Below, piece by piece: positions 1 to 7,235 of a DNA stretch of 64,000 nt. The stretch comes from Rhodobacter sp. NTK016B. Its GTDB lineage: Bacteria; Pseudomonadota; Alphaproteobacteria; Rhodobacterales; Rhodobacteraceae. Made by a program: the position numbers and the translations under genes. Position 1 is the stretch's first letter; each line of letters opens with the position of its first letter. The notes beneath the pieces are model-generated. The model did no database searches and was not told where the DNA came from. It was given only the letters and a program-made list of their open reading frames with translations. The stretch is from contig NZ_JAFKOK010000009.1 of NCBI RefSeq assembly GCF_017303295.1, forward strand, positions 124,001-188,000, written 5' to 3'.

Positions 1-32
1 TTTCCCGGCGCAAGGAGCGGGCCGATGCTTGA
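1..32 (+). CDS. C-terminal tail of an upstream gene, partial
   Basis: One frame is open from the left edge and stops with TGA at 30-32, overlapping the start of the next gene at 25. It encodes only about nine residues ending in a basic, charged tail (RRKERADA). In ABC importers of this type the gene before the LivG-like ATPase is usually the LivM-like permease, so this could be its tail. Identity is inferred from gene order only and the stretch is too short to test by sequence. Confidence 0.3.
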   Translation, partial: SRRKERADA

Positions 33-738
33 GATATCCTCGATAACCGTGCGCTTCGGCGGTGTGGTTGCGCTCAACGATGTCTCGGCCCGGTTCGACA
101 AACCGGTCAACGGTATCATCGGCCCCAACGGCGCAGGCAAGACCACGCTGATGAACGTGCTGTCGGGCTTCGTGCAGCCCTCGGGCGGCAGTGTCTCGCG
201 CGACGGGCAGGATCTGCTGCGGCTCGCCCCGCACCGGCGCGCGCATTGGGGGCTGCGGCGCAGTTTCCAGAAGGAAGAGATCGCCGACGACCTGACCGTC
301 TTCGAAAACGTGCTGGTGCAGATCGACAATTCCCGCACGCCCATGGCCGAAAAGCGCGCCGAGGTCGAGCGGATGCTCGATCTGGTCGGCATGGCAGGGC
401 GCGCAGGCAAGATCGGCGCGGATCTGTCGGGCTTCGAGCGGCGGCTGACCGATGTGGCGAAATGCATGGTGGGCAAGCCGCGCGTGGTGATGTTCGACGA
501 ACCGGCGGGCGGGATGTCGGTCGATGAATCGCGTGAACTGGGCGCGCTGATCCGGCGGATTCACGCGGCGACGGGCGCACAGACGCTGGTCATCGACCAC
601 GATGTCGAGCTGATCCGCGAGGTCTGCGAGGACACGCTGGTGCTGGATTTCGGTCGCCGCATCGCCTTTGGCCCCACGGCCGATGTGCTGGCCGACCCGA
701 AGGTCAAAGCCGCGTATCTGGGAACCGAGGAGGTGTGA
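25..738 (+). CDS. ABC importer ATP-binding protein, LivG-like (branched-chain amino acid family)
   Basis: This 237-residue cytoplasmic ATPase should power a HAAT-type importer for branched-chain amino acids, other amino acids, amides or urea. Walker A (GPNGAGKTT) is near residues 33-41, Walker B with catalytic Glu (VVMFDEPAGG) near 154-162, and the switch His (IDHDVE) near 192. The signature motif reads LSGFERR near 134 instead of the usual LSGGQ or LSYGxQR form. AAGGAG seven bases before ATG25 supports the start. The second ATPase follows with overlap, so the two form one unit. Permeases and the binding protein would lie to the left. Substrate is not determinable. Confidence 0.88.
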   Translation: MLEISSITVRFGGVVALNDVSARFDKPVNGIIGPNGAGKTTLMNVLSGFVQPSGGSVSRDGQDLLRLAPHRRAHWGLRRSFQKEEIADDLTVFENVLVQIDNSRTPMAEKRAEVERMLDLVGMAGRAGKIGADLSGFERRLTDVAKCMVGKPRVVMFDEPAGGMSVDESRELGALIRRIHAATGAQTLVIDHDVELIREVCEDTLVLDFGRRIAFGPTADVLADPKVKAAYLGTEEV

Positions 739-740
739 GC

Positions 741-1457
741 ATGGCACTTGAGGTCCGATCACTCGATGTCTCGTCGGGCAGTCGCAAAGTGGTGCGGGAT
801 GCGTCTTTCACCATCGAGCCGGGCAAGGCCGTGGCGGTGCTGGGTGCCAACGGCGCGGGTAAGTCCGAGCTGGTTCTCGGACTGGCGGGGATGATGCCGG
901 TGACGGCGGGCCGCTTCAGCGCCGATGGCACCGATCTGACCGGCGCCGGGCCCGATGTGATCCGCCGGGCGGGCGTGGCGGCGGTGCCCGAGGGGCATCG
1001 CGTGCTCACAAGGCTCAGCGTCGACGACAATCTGCGCGCGGCCGGGTCGATCCTGCCGGACGGGCTGGCGCAGACGCTGGCCGATACCTATGCGCTGTTT
1101 CCCGAACTGGCCGAACGCAAGGGCCAGCTTGCCGGAACCATGTCGGGCGGGCAGCAACAGATGCTGGCGCTGGGTCACGCCATGATGTGCCGCCCGCGCT
1201 ATCTGCTGATCGACGAGATGTCGCTGGGACTGGCGCCGCTGGTGGTCAAGCGGCTGATGGGCTTCGTTGCGGATCTGAAAACGCGCGGCGTGGGCATCCT
1301 GCTGATCGAGCAATTCACCGACATGGCGCTGTCAGTCTGCGAGGATGCGGTGATCCTGCGCAGCGGAACAACGCGCTTTTCGGGTCCCTCGGCCCGGCTG
1401 GTCGAGGATCCGAAGCTGTTGGATCAGGCCTATTTCGGCGCCGAAACGGCGGGGTAA
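741..1457 (+). CDS. ABC importer ATP-binding protein, LivF-like
   Basis: This is the second ATPase of the importer, 238 residues from ATG741. A GTG at 735 overlaps the previous stop (GTGA), but AGGAGG at 728-733 lies seven bases before ATG741 and only one base before the GTG, so ATG741 is preferred. Walker A (GANGAGKS) is near residues 35-42, the canonical signature MSGGQQQ near 135, and Walker B (LLIDEMSLGLAP) follows. Length and motif order match LivF. No clear terminator follows; the 207-base gap to the next gene contains a possible promoter. Confidence 0.88.
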   Translation: MALEVRSLDVSSGSRKVVRDASFTIEPGKAVAVLGANGAGKSELVLGLAGMMPVTAGRFSADGTDLTGAGPDVIRRAGVAAVPEGHRVLTRLSVDDNLRAAGSILPDGLAQTLADTYALFPELAERKGQLAGTMSGGQQQMLALGHAMMCRPRYLLIDEMSLGLAPLVVKRLMGFVADLKTRGVGILLIEQFTDMALSVCEDAVILRSGTTRFSGPSARLVEDPKLLDQAYFGAETAG

Positions 1458-1568
1458 GCGCCTGACATCACGCCGCCCGCGCGACGCATCCGAAGGCCGC
1501 AACGCGGAGCCCGGCCGGCACAGATGTCGCCTTCGCGCTATGGTGTCGCGAAATCGGCTGCTGCTGCC

Positions 1569-1596
1569 TTGACTTGTTTCACATGCAAACGATATT
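1569..1596 (+). promoter_or_regulatory. Possible sigma-70 type promoter for the MFS gene
   Basis: TTGACT at 1569-1574 and GATATT at 1591-1596 are separated by 16 bases, about 70 bases before the MFS start. The -35 matches consensus at five of six bases and the -10 at four of six. This is a visual match only. Confidence 0.3.
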
Positions 1597-1664
1597 CCCC
1601 GGACCCTTGCCCGGGCGCCCTCGCGCGCGGGTTTCCCTATTTTGACAGATCCACAGGTTTCCCG

Positions 1665-2855
1665 ATGCGCGATCCCCGTTTCCGCATGGCCCTTTTGCTT
1701 GGCCTTCTCGCCGCTGTCGGTCCCTTTGCGATCGACATGTACCTGCCTGCCCTGCCGCAGGTCGCCACCGATCTCGGCACGACCGAAGCCGGGGCCGCGC
1801 TGACGCTGACCGCGTACTTCCTGGTCTTCGGGATCGCGCAGATGATCTATGGCCCGATGTCCGACGCGCTGGGTCGCAAGCGCCCGCTGGTGATCGGCGT
1901 GTCGATCTTCCTCGTGGCCTCGGTCCTTGCGGCGATGGCCCCCAATATCGGCACGCTGATCGGCGCGCGCGCGCTGCAGGCGCTGGGGGCGGCGACGCTG
2001 ATGACGGTGCCCCGCGCGGTCATCCGCGACATGGCCTCGGGCGCCGATGCCGCGCGGATGATGTCGGCGATCATGATCGTGATCTCGGTCTCGCCGATGC
2101 TGGCGCCGCTCACCGGCTCGATCGTCATGACCTTCGGCGGCTGGCGCGAGATCTTCGGCGTGCTCGCCGGGGCCTCGGTGCTGAGCCTGTTGCTGATCCT
2201 CTTCGTGCTGCCCGAAAGCCTGCCCGCCGAGCGGCGCCAGCCGGTGCGGATGCGGGCGATCTGGGCGGGCGCGCGGCGGCTACTGACGGACCGGACCTTC
2301 CTTGGCCTGACGATGATCGGCGGCTTCGGCATGGCCAGCTTCTTTGTCTTCCTCGCCTCGGGCAGCTTCGTCTATACCCGCGAATTCGGCCTGTCGCCCA
2401 CCGGCTTCTCGCTGGCTTTCGCGATCAATGCGGTGGGCTTCTTCGGCGCTTCGCAACTTTCGGGCCGCCTGTCGGGCCGGTACGGGCTTGAGCGCGTGAT
2501 CTCGGGCGCGATCAGCGGCTTCGCGGCGGCGACGGTGCTGCTGGCGCTGATCGGCTGGGCGGGCTTTGCCTCGCTGCCAATGGTCGTGGGCGGGCTGTTC
2601 GTGGCCAATGCCTGCCTTGGTCTGGCGCTGCCGACCACGATGGCGATGGCGATGGACCCGCATCCCGATATCGCGGGGCTGGCCGCTTCGATCGGGGGAA
2701 CGGTGCAGATGCTGACCGGCGGGCTGATGATCGCCGTCACCAGCCTGTTCCTTGAGAACTCGGCCGTCAGCATGCTCAGCGTCATCGCGGGCTGCGGTAT
2801 TCTGGCCTTCCTCAGCGCCGCCGCCGCGCTGACGACCCGGCGGGTCGCGGCCTGA
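1665..2855 (+). CDS. MFS drug efflux transporter, Bcr/CflA family
   Basis: A 396-residue inner-membrane major-facilitator protein with about 12 hydrophobic segments. Its N-terminus (GPFAIDMYLPALPQ) and the loop GPMSDALGRKRP near residue 65 are typical of the Bcr/CflA multidrug-efflux family, which exports drugs such as bicyclomycin or chloramphenicol by proton antiport. The frame is open upstream to 1524, but those 47 codons encode an unlikely hydrophilic, Cys-containing leader, and ATG1665 places the first transmembrane segment at the family's usual position. It stands alone between the importer genes and a convergent aminotransferase. Substrate unknown. Confidence 0.85.
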   Translation: MRDPRFRMALLLGLLAAVGPFAIDMYLPALPQVATDLGTTEAGAALTLTAYFLVFGIAQMIYGPMSDALGRKRPLVIGVSIFLVASVLAAMAPNIGTLIGARALQALGAATLMTVPRAVIRDMASGADAARMMSAIMIVISVSPMLAPLTGSIVMTFGGWREIFGVLAGASVLSLLLILFVLPESLPAERRQPVRMRAIWAGARRLLTDRTFLGLTMIGGFGMASFFVFLASGSFVYTREFGLSPTGFSLAFAINAVGFFGASQLSGRLSGRYGLERVISGAISGFAAATVLLALIGWAGFASLPMVVGGLFVANACLGLALPTTMAMAMDPHPDIAGLAASIGGTVQMLTGGLMIAVTSLFLENSAVSMLSVIAGCGILAFLSAAAALTTRRVAA

Positions 2856-2880
2856 ACCTGACGCTGACTGACATCTCTTG

Positions 2881-2904
2881 CGCCGCCTGAGAAATCAGGC
2901 GGCG
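2881..2904. terminator. Perfect hairpin between convergent genes
   Basis: CGCCGCCTGA and TCAGGCGGCG form a perfect 10-bp stem around a four-base loop. The right arm contains the stop codon of the minus-strand aminotransferase, and the hairpin starts 25 bases after the MFS stop. No U-tract follows in either direction, so it may instead be a mRNA-stabilising or roadblock structure. Confidence 0.45.
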
Positions 2905-4040
2905 TAAATCGTTCCCGGACGCGGCCTGCGGGCCAGAAACGCACTGGTCCGCGCCAGCCCTTCGCGCAGGATATCGGTGGCATTGGCGTAGCCGATGCGC
3001 AGATACCCCTCGACCCCCAGCGCCGAGCCGGGCGTGAACATCACGCCCGTTTCCTCAAGCAGGTCGATGCAGAATTCGCGAGATGTCAGCGGCAGATCGT
3101 AGCGCACGAACGCGGTTGTGCCTGAGCGCGGCGGCACCCAGTCGAGCAGCGGCTCACGGTCGATCCAATCCGACAGGATCTGCAGATTGATGCGCGTGAT
3201 CTGTTGCGAGCGGGCAAGAACCCTTTCGGCATTTTCCAGCGCGACGCTGGCGAAATGGTCGTCAATCCGGCCCACGCTGATCGTGTCGTAATCGCGGTGG
3301 ATCGACACCGCCGCGATCACCTCGCGCGGCGCGGCGATCCAGCCCAGCCGAAGCCCGGCCAGCGAAAAGGCTTTGGACATGCCAGCGGTCGAGATCCCCT
3401 TTTCATAGAGATCGGCCATCGACGCGCTGCGCCCGTCGCCTTCCTGATCGGTGCCGCGATAGACCTCGTCGCACAGCACATAGGCGCCAGCCTCGCGGGC
3501 GATGGCAGCAATCTCGTCAAGCATCGGACGCGGGATCAGCGCGCCGGTCGGGTTGTTGGGATTGGTCAGCGCGATCAGCTTCGTGCCCGGCACGACAAGA
3601 TCACGCAAACGGTCGAGATCGGGCAGCCAGCCATCCTCGGCCCGCAGGGACAGTAAGTGCACATCGGCGCCGAGGCTTTCGGGAATCGAATGATGCTGCT
3701 GATAGGTCGGCACGATCGACACCACCCGGTCACCCCGCCCCACCAGCGCCTTGTGCACCAGCATATTGGCCCCGATCGTGCCGTGGGTCACAATGATCCG
3801 GTCTGGCGATTGCTGCGCATAGAGCCGGGCAATGGCGTGGCGTAGGCGTTCAGACCCCTCGATATCGCCATAGGTCATGCGCATCGGCAGAAGCTCGGCC
3901 AGCGCATCCGCGTTGGTGCCGGTGAGTTCGAGCAATTCGCCAAGGCTCAGGCTTTGCACGCAGGTCTCGGCAAGGTTCCAGTCGCACTTGGTTTCCCACT
4001 CGTTCATCCAGATCTCGACCCCGAACGGTTCGATGTGCAT
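2895..4040 (-). CDS. PLP-dependent class I/II aminotransferase
   Basis: A 381-residue fold-type I PLP enzyme. NPNNPTG is at residues 160-166, the cofactor-contacting CDEVYRG at 190-196 (Asp191, Tyr194), and the Schiff-base lysine is probably Lys223 in STAGMSKAF, followed by the phosphate-contacting region LRLGW. The overall pattern resembles the aminotransferase/capreomycidine-synthase-like group, but no substrate can be assigned. ATG4040 is preferred over the long upstream open frame because AGGAGG lies a few bases before it and the family's N-terminus begins there. It is divergent from the LysR gene across 114 bases, so either promoter could be under that regulator. Confidence 0.82.
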   Translation of the reverse strand: MHIEPFGVEIWMNEWETKCDWNLAETCVQSLSLGELLELTGTNADALAELLPMRMTYGDIEGSERLRHAIARLYAQQSPDRIIVTHGTIGANMLVHKALVGRGDRVVSIVPTYQQHHSIPESLGADVHLLSLRAEDGWLPDLDRLRDLVVPGTKLIALTNPNNPTGALIPRPMLDEIAAIAREAGAYVLCDEVYRGTDQEGDGRSASMADLYEKGISTAGMSKAFSLAGLRLGWIAAPREVIAAVSIHRDYDTISVGRIDDHFASVALENAERVLARSQQITRINLQILSDWIDREPLLDWVPPRSGTTAFVRYDLPLTSREFCIDLLEETGVMFTPGSALGVEGYLRIGYANATDILREGLARTSAFLARRPRPGTIYAA

Positions 4041-4154
4041 GCAACCCTCCTTTTTCTCCCATACCCCACCTAGTCCATTGGCAGGGCGGGAAAACCATGG
4101 TGCGCGGGTATCTGCGCACTTTCCGCCGCTCTCAGTTTGGAGCATGCTAAACAC

Positions 4155-5033
4155 ATGATCGACAAGCTTGAAATGCTTATTGCTTTGGCGCGCGAACGCC
4201 ACTTCGGACGCGCGGCCGAAGTCTGCCACGTCACGCAGCCCACGCTGTCTTCGGCCATCAAGTCGCTTGAGCAGCAACTGGGCGCGCAGCTTGTGCAGCG
4301 CGGCGCACGGTTCATCGGCCTCACGCCCGAGGGCGAGCGCGTGCTTGCGCGCGCGAAAACCATCGTCGCCGAGGCGCGCGCGCTGAAATCCGACGTCACG
4401 GTCGCGCGCGAAGGGTTCGCGGGCACGCTGCGGCTGGGCGTGATCCCGACGGCGCTGGCCTCGGTCCACGATCTGACGCAGCCGTTTCTCGCCGATCATC
4501 CCGGCGTGCGGCTGCAGATCCTGTCGCTCAACAGCCACGAGATCCTTGAGCGGCTGGCCGAGTTCGAAATCGACGCGGGCCTGTCCTATGCCCGGGGCGA
4601 CCAGCCGCAAGACCGGCTGCCCGGCTTCAAGACGCTGCCGCTTTACGCGGAAAGCTATGCGCTGGTGACGAAAGCCCATCCCGGCCAGCCCGCCAGCATC
4701 GACTGGGCCGAGCTTGACGGATTCTCGCTGTGCCTGCTGACGCCGGACATGCAAAACCGCCGAATCATCGACCGCAACCTTGTGCGCAGCAAGATTTCCG
4801 CCGCGCCTCGCATCGAATCGAACTCGATTCTGGCGCTGATCAGCCACATTACCGACCGCCACACCGCGACCGTCCTGCCGCTCAGCACCGCGCAATTCTA
4901 CGCGCAGGGGCGCGATCTGGCCTGTATCCCGCTGACCGGCGCGGTGGGCGGGATTTCGGATGTCGCTTTCATACTGCCGCCGGTCGGTCGCCGCACCTTG
5001 CTGCTCGACGCCTTCGTCGAGAGCCTCGCCTGA
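4155..5033 (+). CDS. LysR-family transcriptional regulator, probable formate dehydrogenase regulator (FdsR-like)
   Basis: A 292-residue LysR protein. The N-terminal winged helix-turn-helix (RHFGRAAEVCHVTQPTLSSAIKSLE) is at about residues 18-42 and is followed by the linker helix. The remainder is a periplasmic-binding-like effector domain starting near residue 90. ATG4155 puts the helix-turn-helix at the standard distance; a TTG at 4137 is the alternative. It lies 98 bases upstream of fdsG in the same direction, and a dyad with T-N11-A spacing begins five bases after its stop. LysR genes commonly precede fds operons, so control of formate dehydrogenase by formate or a related effector is likely but inferred. 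The divergent aminotransferase is another possible target. Confidence 0.85.
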   Translation: MIDKLEMLIALARERHFGRAAEVCHVTQPTLSSAIKSLEQQLGAQLVQRGARFIGLTPEGERVLARAKTIVAEARALKSDVTVAREGFAGTLRLGVIPTALASVHDLTQPFLADHPGVRLQILSLNSHEILERLAEFEIDAGLSYARGDQPQDRLPGFKTLPLYAESYALVTKAHPGQPASIDWAELDGFSLCLLTPDMQNRRIIDRNLVRSKISAAPRIESNSILALISHITDRHTATVLPLSTAQFYAQGRDLACIPLTGAVGGISDVAFILPPVGRRTLLLDAFVESLA

Positions 5034-5037
5034 CGGT

Positions 5038-5060
5038 TTCGATAGACGCCATCTATCAAA
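5038..5060 (+). promoter_or_regulatory. LysR-type operator upstream of fdsG
   Basis: GATAG and CTATC flank a seven-base spacer (5041-5057), and the symmetry extends into TTC and AAA on the outside (seven of eight arm bases pair). T5043 and A5055 satisfy the T-N11-A rule for LysR sites. A second dyad, GATTG-G-CAATC (5079-5089), and TTTCC-N5-GGAAA follow before the ribosome site, fitting a multi-site LysR promoter. Binding is inferred. Confidence 0.55.
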
Positions 5061-5131
5061 CCACGGAATTCACAATTTGATTGGCAATCGCTTTCCCGGT
5101 AGGAAACCCGCAATCCGGTCGGAGGAGCCAC

Positions 5132-5611
5132 ATGCCAGCCACACCCGCCTTTGACGCCGCAGGCGAAGAAACCCTGAGCGAAATCCTGAACGCCCATCGC
5201 GGCATCGAGGGTCCGCTGCTGCCGATTCTGCATGCCGTGCAGGAAGCCTTCGGCCATGTCCCGCAAGAGGCGCTGCCGATCATCGCGCAGGACCTGAACA
5301 TCAGCCGTGCCGAAGCGCATGGCGTGATGTCCTTCTACCACGATTTCCGCGAGAACCCGGCGGGCCGCACGGTGCTGAAGCTGTGCCGCGCCGAGGCGTG
5401 CAAATCGGTGGGCGCCGACGCGCTGGCCGACCAGACGCGCGAAAAGCTGGGCATCGACTGGCATGATACGACCGAAGACGGCGCGATCACGCTGGAACCG
5501 GTGTTCTGTCTGGGCCTGTGCGCCTGTGGGCCGGCGGCGATGGTCAACGGCAAGCTGGTGGGCCGCGCCGATGCGGCGAAACTGGACAAGATCCTTGAGG
5601 GAGCGCGCTGA
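5132..5611 (+). CDS. fdsG: NAD-dependent formate dehydrogenase gamma subunit
   Basis: A 159-residue NuoE-like subunit of the cytoplasmic molybdenum formate dehydrogenase, which transfers electrons from formate to NAD. Four cysteines bind the [2Fe-2S] cluster in the thioredoxin-like fold: Cys85, Cys90, Cys126 and Cys130, with the family spacing CX4C...CX3C. ATG5132 is chosen because GGAGGAG ends five bases upstream; an ATG at 5081 lies among the probable operator sequences. The stop overlaps the fdsB start (TGATG), consistent with translational coupling. First gene of fdsGBA-fdhD-fdsD. Confidence 0.95.
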   Translation: MPATPAFDAAGEETLSEILNAHRGIEGPLLPILHAVQEAFGHVPQEALPIIAQDLNISRAEAHGVMSFYHDFRENPAGRTVLKLCRAEACKSVGADALADQTREKLGIDWHDTTEDGAITLEPVFCLGLCACGPAAMVNGKLVGRADAAKLDKILEGAR

Positions 5612-7137
5612 TGAAGATCTGGGTCCCCCTCGATTCCGCCGCCGTCGCCCTGGGTGCCGATGACGTCGCCGACGCGATCAGCGCCGAAGCCGCCAAGCGC
5701 GGCGTCGATGTCACCATCGTGCGCAACGGCTCGCGCGGCATGATCTGGCTTGAGCCGCTGGTCGAAGTCGCCACCGATGACGGCCGTCTGGCCTTTGGTC
5801 CGATGGAGCCGGGCGAGGTGCCCGCGCTGTTCGACGGGCTGGAAAGCCACGCCAAATGCCTTGGCCTGACCGAAGAACTGCCGTGGATGGTGCGCCAGAC
5901 GCGCCTGACCTTCGCGCGCTGCGGTGTCATCGACCCGCTGTCGCTGCATGATTACGAACTGCATCACGGGCTGAAGGGTCTCAAGCGCGCGCTGTCGATG
6001 ATGCCTGCCGAGATCGTGCAGGAAGTCACCGATTCCGGCCTGCGTGGCCGGGGCGGCGCGGGCTTCCCCACCGGCATCAAGTGGAAGACGGTGCATGACG
6101 CCGCCGGTCCGCAGAAATACATCGTCTGCAATGCCGACGAGGGCGACAGCGCCACCTTCGCCGACCGGATGCTGATGGAAGGCGACCCCTTCACCCTGAT
6201 CGAAGGCATGGCCATCGCCGGCATCGCGGTGGGGGCCACCAAAGGCTACATCTATACCCGCTCGGAATACCCGATCGCGATCAGCCAGTTCCAGAAGGCG
6301 ATCGAGATCGCGCGCCGCGAAGGCATTCTCGGCCCGCGCGTGATGGGGTCCGATTACAGCTTCGACATGGAAGTCCGCGTGGGCGCGGGCGCTTACGTCT
6401 GCGGCGAGGAAACGAGCCTTCTGAACTCGATGGAAGGCAAGCGCGCCGTGGTGCGTGCGAAGCCGCCGCTTCCGGCGCTCGAAGGCTTCATGGGCAAGCC
6501 CACGGTCGTCAACAACGTGATCTCGCTGGCCTCGGTGCCGGTAATCATGGATCGCGGCGCGGCGTTCTACAAGAATTACGGCATGGGCCGTTCGCACGGC
6601 ACGATGGCTCTGCAGATCGCAGGCAACGTGAAATACGGCGGTCTGTTCGAAACCGCGTTCGGCCTGTCGCTGGGCGAGATCGTCGAGGACATCGCCGGCG
6701 GCACGGCCTCGGGCCGTCCGGTCAAGGCGGTGCAGGTCGGCGGCCCGCTGGGTGCGTGGTTCCCGCCCGCGCTGTTCGATACGCCCTTCACCTATGAAGA
6801 CTTCGCGGCCAAGGACGGCCTGATCGGCCATGCCGGCCTGACCATCGCCGATGACAGCGTCGACATGCTGAAAATGGCCCGGTTCGCGATGGAATTCTGC
6901 GCCATCGAAAGCTGCGGCAAATGCACGCCCTGCCGGATCGGCGCGGTGCGCGGCGTCGAAACGCTGGACCGTGTGGCGGCGGGGGATCCCTCGGGGATCC
7001 CGCTGGTCGCGGACCTTTGCAACACGATGAAATCGGGCTCGCTCTGCGCTCTGGGGGGCTTCACGCCCTATCCGGTGATGTCGGCGCTGACCCATTTTCC
7101 CGACGATTTCGCCACCGCGAAGGAGGCCGCCGAATGA
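5611..7137 (+). CDS. fdsB: NAD-dependent formate dehydrogenase beta subunit (NADH/FMN-binding)
   Basis: A 508-residue NuoF-like flavoprotein carrying the NAD- and FMN-binding site. The N-terminal ~120 residues are thioredoxin-like but lack cluster cysteines. The glycine-rich FMN/NADH motif GLRGRGGAGFPTG is near residues 142-154, a second nucleotide-contact region (GAGAYVCGEETSLL) near 265-280, and the [4Fe-4S] motif ESCGKCTPC supplies Cys435, Cys438 and Cys441, with the fourth ligand Cys479. It overlaps fdsG by one base, and its stop overlaps the start of the following micro-ORF. Confidence 0.95.
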   Translation: MKIWVPLDSAAVALGADDVADAISAEAAKRGVDVTIVRNGSRGMIWLEPLVEVATDDGRLAFGPMEPGEVPALFDGLESHAKCLGLTEELPWMVRQTRLTFARCGVIDPLSLHDYELHHGLKGLKRALSMMPAEIVQEVTDSGLRGRGGAGFPTGIKWKTVHDAAGPQKYIVCNADEGDSATFADRMLMEGDPFTLIEGMAIAGIAVGATKGYIYTRSEYPIAISQFQKAIEIARREGILGPRVMGSDYSFDMEVRVGAGAYVCGEETSLLNSMEGKRAVVRAKPPLPALEGFMGKPTVVNNVISLASVPVIMDRGAAFYKNYGMGRSHGTMALQIAGNVKYGGLFETAFGLSLGEIVEDIAGGTASGRPVKAVQVGGPLGAWFPPALFDTPFTYEDFAAKDGLIGHAGLTIADDSVDMLKMARFAMEFCAIESCGKCTPCRIGAVRGVETLDRVAAGDPSGIPLVADLCNTMKSGSLCALGGFTPYPVMSALTHFPDDFATAKEAAE

Positions 7138-7235
7138 CCCGGCAGAACGACCTCGTGGAATGGCTTAAATCCGAACTGATCCTGAACCGCCAACCGAAGC
7201 CTGCAGCCACCTCGAACGGGAGGAAAGCCCAATGA
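7134..7235 (+). CDS. Micro-ORF of 33 codons between fdsB and fdsA, unknown function
   Basis: This short frame starts at ATG7134, overlapping the fdsB stop (ATGA), and ends at TGA7235, overlapping the fdsA start (ATGA). AGGAGG at 7121-7126 lies seven bases before it, an ideal ribosome site. The peptide opens with an amphipathic stretch (DLVEWLKSELILN) and ends in a polar, basic tail rich in Lys, Ala, Asn and Gln. There are no cysteines and no signal peptide. The position suggests a small accessory peptide of formate dehydrogenase, or a device coupling fdsB to fdsA translation. I do not recognise a family. Compositional coding evidence is weak at this length. Confidence 0.6.
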   Translation: MTRQNDLVEWLKSELILNRQPKPAATSNGRKAQ

